From Iodobacter sp025352645 (GTDB lineage Bacteria > Pseudomonadota > Gammaproteobacteria > Burkholderiales > Chitinibacteraceae): a DNA stretch of 64,000 nt. Positions 25,094 through 32,828 of the stretch are shown here, one piece after another (position 1 is the first letter of the stretch; the number at the start of each line of letters is the position of its first letter). The stretch is from the NCBI RefSeq assembly GCF_033446605.1, contig NZ_JAWQUO010000002.1:124001-188000 (forward strand). Reading direction: 5' to 3'. The notes beneath the pieces were generated by a model. It did no database searches, was not told the origin of the DNA, and saw only the letters and a program-made list of their open reading frames with translations. The translations under genes were made by a program, and so were the position numbers.

Positions 25094-25325
25094 TGCTATT
25101 GCTGAGAAAGGATCATTTTCGTTCATGTGCTGATTCAGGTATAAATCAGACTGCACTCTTAACCAATAGACGATATTGTAGTTGATTCTGATTTGTATCA
25201 TTAGGCAAAAATCAGAAAAGACTGGGAATACGATCGTCTGGGATGATCCGAAAAAAATTGGAAAGTCCAAAAAGAGCATGAAATAAATTCAGGTTTTATC
25301 TCAGAAATTAGGATACCAGATCATA

Positions 25326-26309
25326 ATGAGTAAAGAGTTTACATTTACAATTAAGAGTATTAGTTTTGATGAGAACTATCAGCCCTCAGACAATACGCGT
25401 ATCACAACTAATTTTGCGAATTTGGCTAGAGGCGAGCATCGCCAAGAGAACCTGCGCAACACCTTAATGATGATTAATAATCGTTTCAACGACTTGGCGC
25501 ATTGGGATAACCCTAAAGCCGATCGTTATGCTGTCGAACTTGAAATCATTTCAGTTGAGTTGAATATTGATGCTGAAAGCAGTAGCAAAGGTTTACCTTT
25601 AATTGAAATATTGAAAACGAATATTGTTGATCGAAAAACGAATGAACGCATTGCCGGTATTGTAGGTAATAACTTTTCCTCTTATGTGCGAGATTATGAT
25701 TTTAGCGTATTACTGTCAGAGCATAATAAGAATCAACCCCAGTTTAGCACTCCAGAAAATTATGGTGAGCTGCATGGAAAACTCTTTAAAAGTTTCGTAA
25801 ATTCTAATGCTTACAAAGATAGTTTTAATAAAAAACCTGTGATCTGCTTAAGTGTTTCAAGTAGTAGAACCTATGAACGTACTGAAAACCAGCACCCTGT
25901 ATTAGGCATTGAATACATCCAAGATGAATATTCTCTAACTGATGATTATTTCAAAAAAATGGGCTTGCAGGTTCGCTATTTCATGCCTGTGAATAGTGTT
26001 GCACCGTTGGCATTTTATTTTTCGGGTGATTTGCTGGCTGATTACACGGATCTGGAGCTTATTGGCACCATCAGTACGATGGGGGCATTCCAAAAGATTT
26101 ATCGACCTGAAATTTATAATGCAAATTCTACAGCAGGAAAATTTTATCAACCTAGTTTGAAGCATCAGGATTATTCATTAACTCGAATTGTTTATGATCG
26201 AGAAGAACGTAGCCGACTAGCGATTGAGCAAGGAAAGTTTGTTGAAGAGCAGTTCATCAAGCCATATAAAAATATTCTTGAAGAATGGGCTGCTGATTGC
26301 ATTCTTTAA
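25326..26309 (+). CDS. mesX: MesX, DUF1852 partner of the MesD methionine synthase
   Basis: 327-residue soluble protein of the DUF1852 family (start EFTFTIKSISFDENYQPSDNTRITTNFANLARG). DUF1852 genes occur beside short MetE-like proteins, and the pair has been described as MesX and MesD, needed together for folate-independent methionine synthesis in aerobic bacteria (from memory of published work). Here mesD follows 22 bp downstream, so co-transcription is near certain. No catalytic motif is recognised in the sequence itself. The ATG at 25326 lacks a strong Shine-Dalgarno (GGATACCAGATCATA), but the conserved N-terminus starts there. Confidence 0.88.
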   Translation: MSKEFTFTIKSISFDENYQPSDNTRITTNFANLARGEHRQENLRNTLMMINNRFNDLAHWDNPKADRYAVELEIISVELNIDAESSSKGLPLIEILKTNIVDRKTNERIAGIVGNNFSSYVRDYDFSVLLSEHNKNQPQFSTPENYGELHGKLFKSFVNSNAYKDSFNKKPVICLSVSSSRTYERTENQHPVLGIEYIQDEYSLTDDYFKKMGLQVRYFMPVNSVAPLAFYFSGDLLADYTDLELIGTISTMGAFQKIYRPEIYNANSTAGKFYQPSLKHQDYSLTRIVYDREERSRLAIEQGKFVEEQFIKPYKNILEEWAADCIL

Positions 26310-26331
26310 TTAAAATACTGGATTATTTGCC

Positions 26332-27360
26332 ATGAAAATACTATTACCGACTTCAACTGCTGGCAGTTTACCGAAACCCTCTTGGCTGGCCGAGCCAGAG
26401 AAACTTTGGTCACCTTGGAAATTGCAAGATCAGGAATTAATTGACGGCAAACAAGATGCTTTACGTTTGTCACTGCAAGAACAACTACACGCTGGTATTG
26501 ATATTGTTAGCGATGGTGAGCAAACGCGCCAACATTTTGTCACTACATTTATTGAGCATCTCAGTGGTGTTGATTTTGAGAAGCGTGAGACCGTTAGAAT
26601 TCGTAATCGCTATGATGCAAGCGTACCCACCGTGGTTGGTGCTGTGGCGCGACTAAAACCAGTTTTTGTTGAAGATGCCAAGTTTCTTCGTCAGCAAACC
26701 AATCAGCCGATTAAATGGGCTTTGCCTGGCCCGATGACGATGATCGATACGCTTTATGATCGCCACTATAAAAGCCGTGAAAAATTGGCTTGGGAATTCG
26801 CTAAAATTCTTAATCAAGAGGCCCGTGAATTAGAAGCCGCTGGTGTGGATATTATCCAATTTGATGAGCCTGCATTTAATGTATTTTTTGATGAGGTAAA
26901 TGATTGGGGTATTGCTACTTTAGAAAGAGCAATTGAAGGGCTTCAATGTGAAACTGCAGTGCATATTTGCTATGGTTACGGCATTCAAGCCAATACCGAT
27001 TGGAAAAAGACTTTGGGTTCAGAGTGGCGCCAATATGAAGCCGCTTTCCCAAAACTGCAAAAATCTAATATCGATATCATCTCACTAGAATGTCAAAACT
27101 CGCATGTTCCAATGGATCTCATTGAACTCATTCGAGGGAAAAAAGTGATGGTCGGTGCGATTGATGTGGCAAGCCATACCATTGAAACGCCCGAAGAAGT
27201 CGCCGACACGCTCCGAAAAGCACTTCAGTTTGTTGATGCGGATAAGCTCTATCCTTGCACCAACTGCGGTATGGCGCCTTTACCGCGTGAAGTCGCAAGA
27301 GGCAAGCTCAATGCTTTAACTGCTGGCGCGCAAATCGTCCGCAAAGAGCTCTCGGCCTAA
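26332..27360 (+). CDS. mesD: MesD, core-MetE methionine synthase
   Basis: 342 residues corresponding only to the C-terminal catalytic half of cobalamin-independent methionine synthase; the N-terminal half needed for 5-methyl-THF-polyglutamate use is absent and no upstream fusion exists. The zinc/homocysteine ligands are intact: His211 and Cys213 in VHICYGYG, Glu253 in ISLECQNS and Cys309 in LYPCTNCG. DEPAF at 178-182 is the homocysteine-binding acidic pair. With mesX upstream this fits the MesD class, which methylates homocysteine without folate and with an unknown methyl donor. The family assignment is strong; the physiology is taken from relatives. Confidence 0.9.
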   Translation: MKILLPTSTAGSLPKPSWLAEPEKLWSPWKLQDQELIDGKQDALRLSLQEQLHAGIDIVSDGEQTRQHFVTTFIEHLSGVDFEKRETVRIRNRYDASVPTVVGAVARLKPVFVEDAKFLRQQTNQPIKWALPGPMTMIDTLYDRHYKSREKLAWEFAKILNQEARELEAAGVDIIQFDEPAFNVFFDEVNDWGIATLERAIEGLQCETAVHICYGYGIQANTDWKKTLGSEWRQYEAAFPKLQKSNIDIISLECQNSHVPMDLIELIRGKKVMVGAIDVASHTIETPEEVADTLRKALQFVDADKLYPCTNCGMAPLPREVARGKLNALTAGAQIVRKELSA

Positions 27361-27540
27361 AGCATGATGCAGGGTTAGCTTTTACGCTTGGATATTTCTC
27401 ATCAGGCCGGTAACCCTCATTTCAAGCAAAAATAAATATCAATTCTTATCAAAACTTATTCAGATGATCTGCCTACGCGCCTCAATAGCATGTGCTACCG
27501 CTAAATCTAAAGAAGTACGATTCAATTTAGGAACAATATA

Positions 27541-28032
27541 ATGGTTGAAGCAACGGACTTCAGAAGTGCAATGTCGTTGTTAAGCGGTGCGGTTAATGTC
27601 GTTACCACGACAGGGGCGTCTGGTCATCATGGATTCACTGCATCTGCGGTTTGTAGTGTCACGGATACACCGCCAACATTATTGGTCTGTATGAATAGAG
27701 CGGCAAGGTCACATACTCATTTTATAGAAAATAAAATTTTAACCGTGAATGTTTTAGGTGCACATCATCAGCATATTTCCAGCGTATTTTCATCCAAATT
27801 GAGTTCAGCAGAGCGCTTTGAATATGGAAATTGGACTGAATTAAAAACGGGAGCGCCTGTTTTAGATGATGCTTTGGTGAGTTTTGATTGTCAGATTGAG
27901 CAAACTCAAGAAGTCGGTACACATACTATTTTTATTTGCCATATTGTCGCTATTCAACAAAGTCAACATGATCAGGGATTGGTTTATTTTAATCGTGCTT
28001 ATCATCATGTGGGTCAGGCCGAAATCGCTTAA
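27541..28032 (+). CDS. Flavin reductase (HpaC/RutF-like)
   Basis: 163-residue flavin:NAD(P)H reductase domain. It begins FRSAMSLLSGAVNVVTTTGASGHHGFTASAVCSVTDTPPTLLVCM, the FMN-binding split-barrel signature, and ends DQGLVYFNRAYHHVG. Such proteins make reduced flavin for a partner oxygenase. It follows mesD by 180 bp in the same direction and is preceded by AGGA, but the gap allows its own promoter. Since MesD/MesX function is reported to be linked to oxygen, this reductase is a plausible electron supplier; that link is inferred from position only. Confidence 0.85.
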   Translation: MVEATDFRSAMSLLSGAVNVVTTTGASGHHGFTASAVCSVTDTPPTLLVCMNRAARSHTHFIENKILTVNVLGAHHQHISSVFSSKLSSAERFEYGNWTELKTGAPVLDDALVSFDCQIEQTQEVGTHTIFICHIVAIQQSQHDQGLVYFNRAYHHVGQAEIA

Positions 28033-28225
28033 ACCCAATTTTTACTTAATAGGTAATGATCAGGAATGGTCGAGCCAGCTTCGGCCTGTTTTAAAATCGC
28101 CATAATCTGGCATTATCAATTGCCTACGGCTTTCATGTAAAAGCTACTTAAAAACTGCGATAAAATTCTACTTAAAAATGAGCTGATTTTGTGTGGGGAT
28201 TACCTAAAGACCTATATAAAACCCA

Positions 28226-28269
28226 TAAAAAAACCCGCAAAAGCAAAGCTTTCTGCGGGTTTTTTTTAT
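28226..28269. terminator. Bidirectional terminator between the flavin reductase and glnA
   Basis: AAAAAACCCGCA and TGCGGGTTTTTTTT form a long stem with an inner AAAGC/GCTTT helix; both strands end in T-runs. Confidence 0.9.
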
Positions 28270-28298
28270 CTAAGCCTGCACAAAACAGGCGTCAGATA

Positions 28299-29708
28299 TT
28301 ACAAGCTGTAGTACATATCGAACTCAACTGGGTGAGTGCTCATGCGGATGCGGTTTACTTCTTGCATCTTCAATTCGATATAGCTGTCGATCCAGTCATT
28401 ACTGAATACGCCGCCACGAGTCAGGAACTCGCGGTCTTTATCCAGCGCGTCTAGTGCTTCATCGAGTGATGAGCAAACGGTAGGGATCAGCTTGTCTTCT
28501 TCTGGTGGCAGGTCATACAGATTTTTGTCTGCAGGATCGCCTGGGTGAATCTTGTTTTGCACGCCATCTAGGCCAGCCATCAACAGGGCTGAGAAGCACA
28601 GGTATGGGTTAGCCAATGGATCTGGGAAACGCGCTTCAATGCGGCGGCCTTTGTCTGACGATACGTGTGGAATACGGATCGAAGCAGAGCGGTTGCGTGC
28701 AGAGTAAGCCAGTTTTACAGGGGCTTCGTAATGCGGAACCAGACGCTTGTAGCTGTTTGTGCCTGGGTTGGTGATCGCATTCAGTGCTTTTGCGTGCTTG
28801 ATGATACCGCCGATGTAGAACAGGGCGAATTCGCTCAAACCTGCGTAGGCATTACCTGCAAACAGGTTTTTGCCGTCTTTCCAAACCGATTGGTGCACGT
28901 GCATACCGCTGCCGTTATCGCCAACGATAGGCTTAGGCATAAATGTGGCAGTCTTGCCGTATTGGTCGGCTACATTGTGCACCACGTATTTCAGGATTTG
29001 AGTCCAGTCTGCGCGTTGTACCAAGGTGCTGAATTTGGTGCCGATTTCATTCTGGCCAGCGTTCGCCACTTCGTGGTGGAACACTTCAACAGGCACGCCT
29101 AGCTCTTCCAAGATCAGTACCATAGTGGCACGGATATCTTGGTGGCTATCGACAGGAGGAACTGGGAAGTAGCCACCTTTCAGGCGTGGACGGTGGCCTT
29201 TATTGCCGCCTTCTACTTTATTTGCAGTCGCCCAAGCGCCTTCGTCGGATTCAATTTTGTAGAAGCAGCCTGATAAATCGGAGCCAAAGCGGATGCCATC
29301 AAAAATAAAGAATTCTGGTTCAGGGCCAAAGTAAGCCGTGTCACCCAAGCCTGTGGCTTTCAGGTATTGCTCAGCGCGCTTAGCTACCGAGCGTGGATCA
29401 CGGTCGTAACCCTTACCAGTATCTGGCTCTACCACGTCACATGTCATAAACAATGTTGGTTCGTCGTAGAAAGGATCGATATTGGCGGTTGATGCGTCTG
29501 GCATCAGCAACATGTCAGATGCTTGAATGCCTTTCCAGCCAGCAATAGAAGAGCCGTCGAAAGCATGGCCCGTTGTGAACCATTCTTCGTCCACTACGTG
29601 CGAAGGAACAGTAACGTGCTGTTCTTTGCCCATAGTGTCGGTGAAACGCAAGTCAACGAATTTAAGGCCGTTTTCTTGGATAAGGTTGAGAACGTCGGCT
29701 ACCGCCAT
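28299..29708 (-). CDS. glnA: Glutamine synthetase type I
   Basis: GS-I-beta enzyme that makes glutamine from glutamate, ammonia and ATP; dodecameric in the cytoplasm. 469 residues from ATG 29708, preceded by GGAGAATTCAAG. The frame opens further upstream, but those 32 codons lack conservation. Motifs are DGSSIAGW, GPEPEFFIF, NAGQNEIG, GSGMHVHQSVW and KRLVPHYEAPV, and the adenylylation loop KNLYDLPPEE with the target Tyr near 397, so activity should be tuned by GlnE. Upstream is a sigma-54 promoter with an NtrC-like site. The cognate ntrB and ntrC lie 10-13 kb away rather than directly after glnA. Confidence 0.98.
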   Translation of the reverse strand: MAVADVLNLIQENGLKFVDLRFTDTMGKEQHVTVPSHVVDEEWFTTGHAFDGSSIAGWKGIQASDMLLMPDASTANIDPFYDEPTLFMTCDVVEPDTGKGYDRDPRSVAKRAEQYLKATGLGDTAYFGPEPEFFIFDGIRFGSDLSGCFYKIESDEGAWATANKVEGGNKGHRPRLKGGYFPVPPVDSHQDIRATMVLILEELGVPVEVFHHEVANAGQNEIGTKFSTLVQRADWTQILKYVVHNVADQYGKTATFMPKPIVGDNGSGMHVHQSVWKDGKNLFAGNAYAGLSEFALFYIGGIIKHAKALNAITNPGTNSYKRLVPHYEAPVKLAYSARNRSASIRIPHVSSDKGRRIEARFPDPLANPYLCFSALLMAGLDGVQNKIHPGDPADKNLYDLPPEEDKLIPTVCSSLDEALDALDKDREFLTRGGVFSNDWIDSYIELKMQEVNRIRMSTHPVEFDMYYSL

Positions 29709-29784
29709 CTTGAATTCTCCAAATTTTAATTGCATGAAGGTGAAAGGACAAAGCATCTGGCTTTGCGGAATTAAGATTTCATTC

Positions 29785-29800
29785 AGCAATAACCATGCCA
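29785..29800 (-). promoter_or_regulatory. Sigma-54 (-24/-12) promoter of glnA
   Basis: The minus strand reads TGGCATGGTTATTGCT. It fits the consensus TGGCACG-N4-TTGCW at all but one position and has the exact GG-N10-GC spacing. It lies ~80 bp before the glnA start codon. Confidence 0.85.
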
Positions 29801-29932
29801 ACATAAAGAGCGTGTGATTCTATTGTGCCATAAACCTAAGGGCTGCTGAGGTTTGATTCTGCGCAGCTGCGCTTCAAACGTCAACAAGCTGGCACTAAGC
29901 TTAAAGGCTCGCTAACCTAGGGTAATTACTTA

Positions 29933-29949
29933 TGCACCATTATGGTGAC
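29933..29949. promoter_or_regulatory. NtrC enhancer site upstream of glnA
   Basis: TGCACCATTATGGTGAC closely matches the NtrC dyad TGCACYA-N3-TRGTGCA. It is ~140 bp upstream of the sigma-54 promoter, the usual distance for an enhancer. A weaker half-site-like stretch, TTGGTGCGGTGC, follows at ~29973-29984. Confidence 0.75.
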
Positions 29950-30297
29950 TAAAATACACTGTGCGAGCTTTTTTGGTGCGGTGCTCATGGCGTTTTGTTT
30001 TAAATGCTTATTCCTAGGTCATGCAAGAAATCTGCTGTATTAATTTTTTGTTAATTAAGCGCCTGCTCATGCGATTAAACCACGGTGATTTGGTTCATTC
30101 ATGGCCAGTATCGATGTTGTGCAGTGTTTAAAAAAAGATGAGCTGTAAAACTGAGCAGGGCGCAGCAAGCAGCGCCCGTACTGAGTTTATAAAATCGTTG
30201 GAAAAAACTTTGGCGTGGTTTTGCTGTTTTTAAGAGGGGGAGCAGTGAGCTAAGGTTCATTTTTATTTGGCTAAGTCGCTTTGCTAGGGCACTACAT

Positions 30298-30723
30298 TTA
30301 CTTAATCTGTCCCACATCTAGCCGCACAATCTGATTGTTTTCTACCTTAAAGTGCATATAGGTATTGAACTCACCCCAGCGATCCGTGTGGAAAAAACCG
30401 TAAACGCTGAACCCTTGATTATCTTCTTTATCGATACGTTTAAAGTAGCCACGCGATTTGCCTAGTACGATATAAGCACGTAAGCGGCCAAATATTTCGC
30501 TGTCTGACCACTGAATAAAGTCCCTCTCCTTGCCTTCGTCACTGATGACGGCCTTGGGGGAGAAGAGTTTCATCCAGCTTTCGCGATCGTTATCGCTCAT
30601 GGCTTTTACGGCTGATTTTACCAGTGGGTTGCTGAGTTTATCCAAGCCTTCGATGCTTTGTGCTTGGCTGAGCGGGCTGTGCACAATACTGACCAATAAC
30701 AGCAAGGGCAGAGGGAGTCGCAT
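30298..30723 (-). CDS. Exported NTF2/SnoaL-like hypothetical protein
   Basis: 141 residues with a signal peptide (MRLPLPLLLLVSIVHSPLSQA). The mature part, NPLVKSAVKAMSDNDRESWMKLFSPKAVISDEGKE, then SDSEIFGRLRAYIVLGK and HFKVENNQIVRLDVG, has the pattern of the NTF2/SnoaL cone fold: a helix pair, a loss-of-material-like central segment and a final strand 'I.RLDVG'. Function unknown; it is probably a small-ligand-binding or stabilising domain in the periplasm. The promoter region upstream overlaps an R3 repeat. Confidence 0.65.
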   Translation of the reverse strand: MRLPLPLLLLVSIVHSPLSQAQSIEGLDKLSNPLVKSAVKAMSDNDRESWMKLFSPKAVISDEGKERDFIQWSDSEIFGRLRAYIVLGKSRGYFKRIDKEDNQGFSVYGFFHTDRWGEFNTYMHFKVENNQIVRLDVGQIK

Positions 30724-30788
30724 GGTGGATCCTTAGAGTGTGAGTACGCTAAAGAGCCAGCTGCTGGCGCTTTGGTGGCCATCTAAAT

Positions 30789-30923
30789 GACTGATGTTAT
30801 GCAGCAAGATCAAAAAATACGCCGTTTACTAACAAAGCACGAACAGACGATTACCTTTTTGCTTGATCCGCTTCTGTTCGTGCATTGAGTGTTTTTCGTG
30901 GACAAATAGTCTTTGTGTATAAC
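30789..30923. repeat. R3 repeat, compact copy
   Basis: It starts CTGATGTTATGCAGCAAGAT and contains GCACGAACAG...CTGTTCGTGC as an inner inverted repeat plus GTGTTTTTCGTGGAC. It abuts the stop codon of the SDR gene (TAA at 30933). Matches parts of 43258-43478 and 47452-47678. Confidence 0.7.
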
Positions 30924-30932
30924 ACCCGTTCA

Positions 30933-31703
30933 TTAGCGGGTGGTAAAGCCACCATTGGCAAAAATAGTCTGGCCGTTAACCCACCAGCCTTCGGTCACCA
31001 AAAATTTAATCAAAGGCACGATGTCTTGGATTTCAGTTAAGCCCGATTGATTAAAAGCGCTTAAATCTGCCGATGTTTTTAAGTAAGCCACGGCTTCTGG
31101 GGTTTCTTGAGCATAAAAGAACGGTGTATCCATTGGGCCTGGGCCCACTGCGGTAACAGAAATACCACGAGCACCAAATTCTTTGGCTGCCGCGCGGGTA
31201 AAGTGCTCAACGGCGGCTTTGGTGCCCGCATAAGTTGAGTAATAGCCGGTGTAGGCGGCAAGCAGCGAGGTCACGATGGTGCAGATCTTGCCGTTGTCGT
31301 TTAAGTGCTTGCCTGCTTCGCGGATAAAGAAAAATGCCGCCTTGCTATTGATATTACTCATCTCATCGAATTCTTCTTCGCTGACATCCATAATGGCTTT
31401 TTTGAGCACTTTGCCAACGGTATTGATGGCAATATCTACGCCGCCAAAGCGTTTTACCGCTTCATCAAACAAAGCCACGCAGTTGGCTGCCTTGCTTAAA
31501 TCACCCTGAATGGCAAAGGCTTTGCCGCCGATGGCTTCAATCGCTGCCACGGTTTCTGCTGCCGCAGCTGCAGTTGCATCACTATTGTAGTGCACCACAA
31601 TAGATGCGCCTTCGGCGGCTAAAGTGCGGCTGATTAATCCGCCGAGGTTTTTTGCGCCACCTCCAATAACAACAACTTTTCCTGCGAGTGATTGTGTAGA
31701 CAT
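30933..31703 (-). CDS. SDR family oxidoreductase
   Basis: 256-residue classical short-chain dehydrogenase. The cofactor loop is VVIGGGAKNLGGLISRTLA near the N-terminus, followed by VHYNSDA, where an Arg/Asn favours NADP. The NNAG-type element is INTVGKV, and the catalytic Ser-Tyr-Lys is in TSLLAAYTGYYSTYAGTKAAVEHF (YxxxK as YAGTK). The tail WWVNGQTIFANGGFTTR is standard. Substrate unknown. It diverges from a LysR regulator 138 bp away, which probably controls it. Confidence 0.92.
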   Translation of the reverse strand: MSTQSLAGKVVVIGGGAKNLGGLISRTLAAEGASIVVHYNSDATAAAAAETVAAIEAIGGKAFAIQGDLSKAANCVALFDEAVKRFGGVDIAINTVGKVLKKAIMDVSEEEFDEMSNINSKAAFFFIREAGKHLNDNGKICTIVTSLLAAYTGYYSTYAGTKAAVEHFTRAAAKEFGARGISVTAVGPGPMDTPFFYAQETPEAVAYLKTSADLSAFNQSGLTEIQDIVPLIKFLVTEGWWVNGQTIFANGGFTTR

Positions 31704-31730
31704 TGCTGCATTCCTTTTATTAAGTAGGAT

Positions 31731-31748
31731 CTGAAAGTGTGCTTTCAG
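31731..31748. promoter_or_regulatory. Palindrome between SDR and LysR genes, operator candidate
   Basis: CTGAAAG-tgtg-CTTTCAG is a perfect 7-bp dyad in the divergent intergenic region. A wider pair, CTGCATTC (31706-31713) and GAATGCAG (31756-31763), surrounds it. Suits a LysR binding site. Confidence 0.5.
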
Positions 31749-31841
31749 AAGAAGTGAATGCAGTATGCTGCGCCGATCGCGATGGATAAATACGGCTAAA
31801 ATGAAAACACTATTTTGTCTGGCAAAACAATCGGAGCCTCA

Positions 31842-32759
31842 GTGGACTTGATTCAAGCAATGCGCCTGTTTGTGCAAATTAGCTATAGTGGTAGCTTTAC
31901 CCGTGCCGCCGAACTGATGCAGCTATCGCGCCCCGTGGCCTCGACTACATTGCAGCAGCTAGAAAGCCATCTGGGGACGCGCTTATTAAGCAGAACCACT
32001 CGCCATTTAGAGCTCACTGGCGATGGCCGCAGCTATTATCTGCACTGTCAGCGCCTGCTGGGTGATATCGATAAAACGGTGCAATCATTTAGGGAGTCAG
32101 GCTGCCAGGGCTTGCTGCGGATTGATGTGCCCACGCGGATTGCTCGCAACTTATTAACCCCCAATTTGCCTGCGTTTTTTCAGCGTTACCCAGAAATTCG
32201 CCTTGAAATGGGGATAAGTGACCATGTGATTGATCTGCTGCGTGAAGGGGTGGATTGCGTGCTGCGGGTGGGGGCTTTACGTGAAGAGCGCCTAGTGGCG
32301 AAGCCTTTGGGCTATTTCCCACAGGGCAATTACGCCAGTCCTGCGTATATCCAAAAATGGGGAATGCCTGACACGCTGGATGGCTTAAAACAGCATCAGT
32401 TGGTAGGCTATAGCCGCGAGTTAAATGGCCAGGATGCGGTATGGGAATACACAGAAAAAGGTGAAAACTGCAGCTTAGCAATGGCTAGCCAGATCACGGT
32501 GAATAATGCAGAAAGCTATATTGCCTGTGGCCTAGCTGGGCTTGGGCTGATTCAGGAGCCCTCTTATGATGTGGTGCAGCATCTTGCTGCTGGAGAGCTA
32601 GTCGAAGTTTTGCCGCAATATCAAGCTGCAGCGCTCGCTGTAGCGGTGCTTTATCCATATCAACGTAATAGCTCGCAACGGGTACAGGCCTTTGTAGAGT
32701 GGCTTGAACATGTTCTTGCCGAGCAATTGCCCAAGCTTTGTTTTATTCCCGCTGCCTAA
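31842..32759 (+). CDS. LysR family transcriptional regulator
   Basis: About 305 residues. The winged helix-turn-helix is at the N-terminus (AMRLFVQISYSGSFTRAAELMQLSRPVASTTLQQLESHLGTRLLSRTTRHLELT). A periplasmic-binding-like effector domain follows (LLRIDVPTRIARNLLTPNLPAFFQRYPEIRLEMG). It belongs to the CrgA/PA-type cluster with a ~90-residue DNA-binding part. I chose GTG 31842 because GGAG stands six bases before it; the TTG at 31815 has no ribosome binding site. It is transcribed away from the SDR gene, the likely target. Confidence 0.9.
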   Translation: MDLIQAMRLFVQISYSGSFTRAAELMQLSRPVASTTLQQLESHLGTRLLSRTTRHLELTGDGRSYYLHCQRLLGDIDKTVQSFRESGCQGLLRIDVPTRIARNLLTPNLPAFFQRYPEIRLEMGISDHVIDLLREGVDCVLRVGALREERLVAKPLGYFPQGNYASPAYIQKWGMPDTLDGLKQHQLVGYSRELNGQDAVWEYTEKGENCSLAMASQITVNNAESYIACGLAGLGLIQEPSYDVVQHLAAGELVEVLPQYQAAALAVAVLYPYQRNSSQRVQAFVEWLEHVLAEQLPKLCFIPAA

Positions 32760-32828
32760 TGCTTCATGAAATCCGGCGCTTAAGGCTATAATCGCGGGTT
32801 AATCTATGAACGACTGAGCCCTTTTCCC

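Larger units (their letters stand above)
24604..25325. other. 722-bp gap upstream of mesX with an R2 repeat and ORF fragments
   Basis: It contains the R2 element at 24773-24903. A frame open from inside that element to 25133 (residues such as YLDRYDGLAEGALQNNFPWG and ISYAGFLANFSSFHSYIHTA) has no start codon; it could be a gene tail cut by the repeat but matches nothing I know. The promoter of mesX should lie in the last ~250 bp. Confidence 0.5.
29709..30297. other. 589-bp glnA control region
   Basis: Holds the sigma-54 promoter and NtrC-like site listed separately and, near the far end, a hairpin GGGCGC-agcaagca-GCGCCC (30158-30177). That hairpin recurs at 40026-40045 and as a doubled inverted copy at 50245-50302. 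I see no gene; the short frame at 30099-30317 has no support. Confidence 0.7.

Noticed and set aside
30099..30317. Minus-strand 72-codon ORF downstream of the NTF2-like gene
   Set aside because: Runs through the GGGCGC hairpin and overlaps the end of the real gene; no ribosome binding site or motif.
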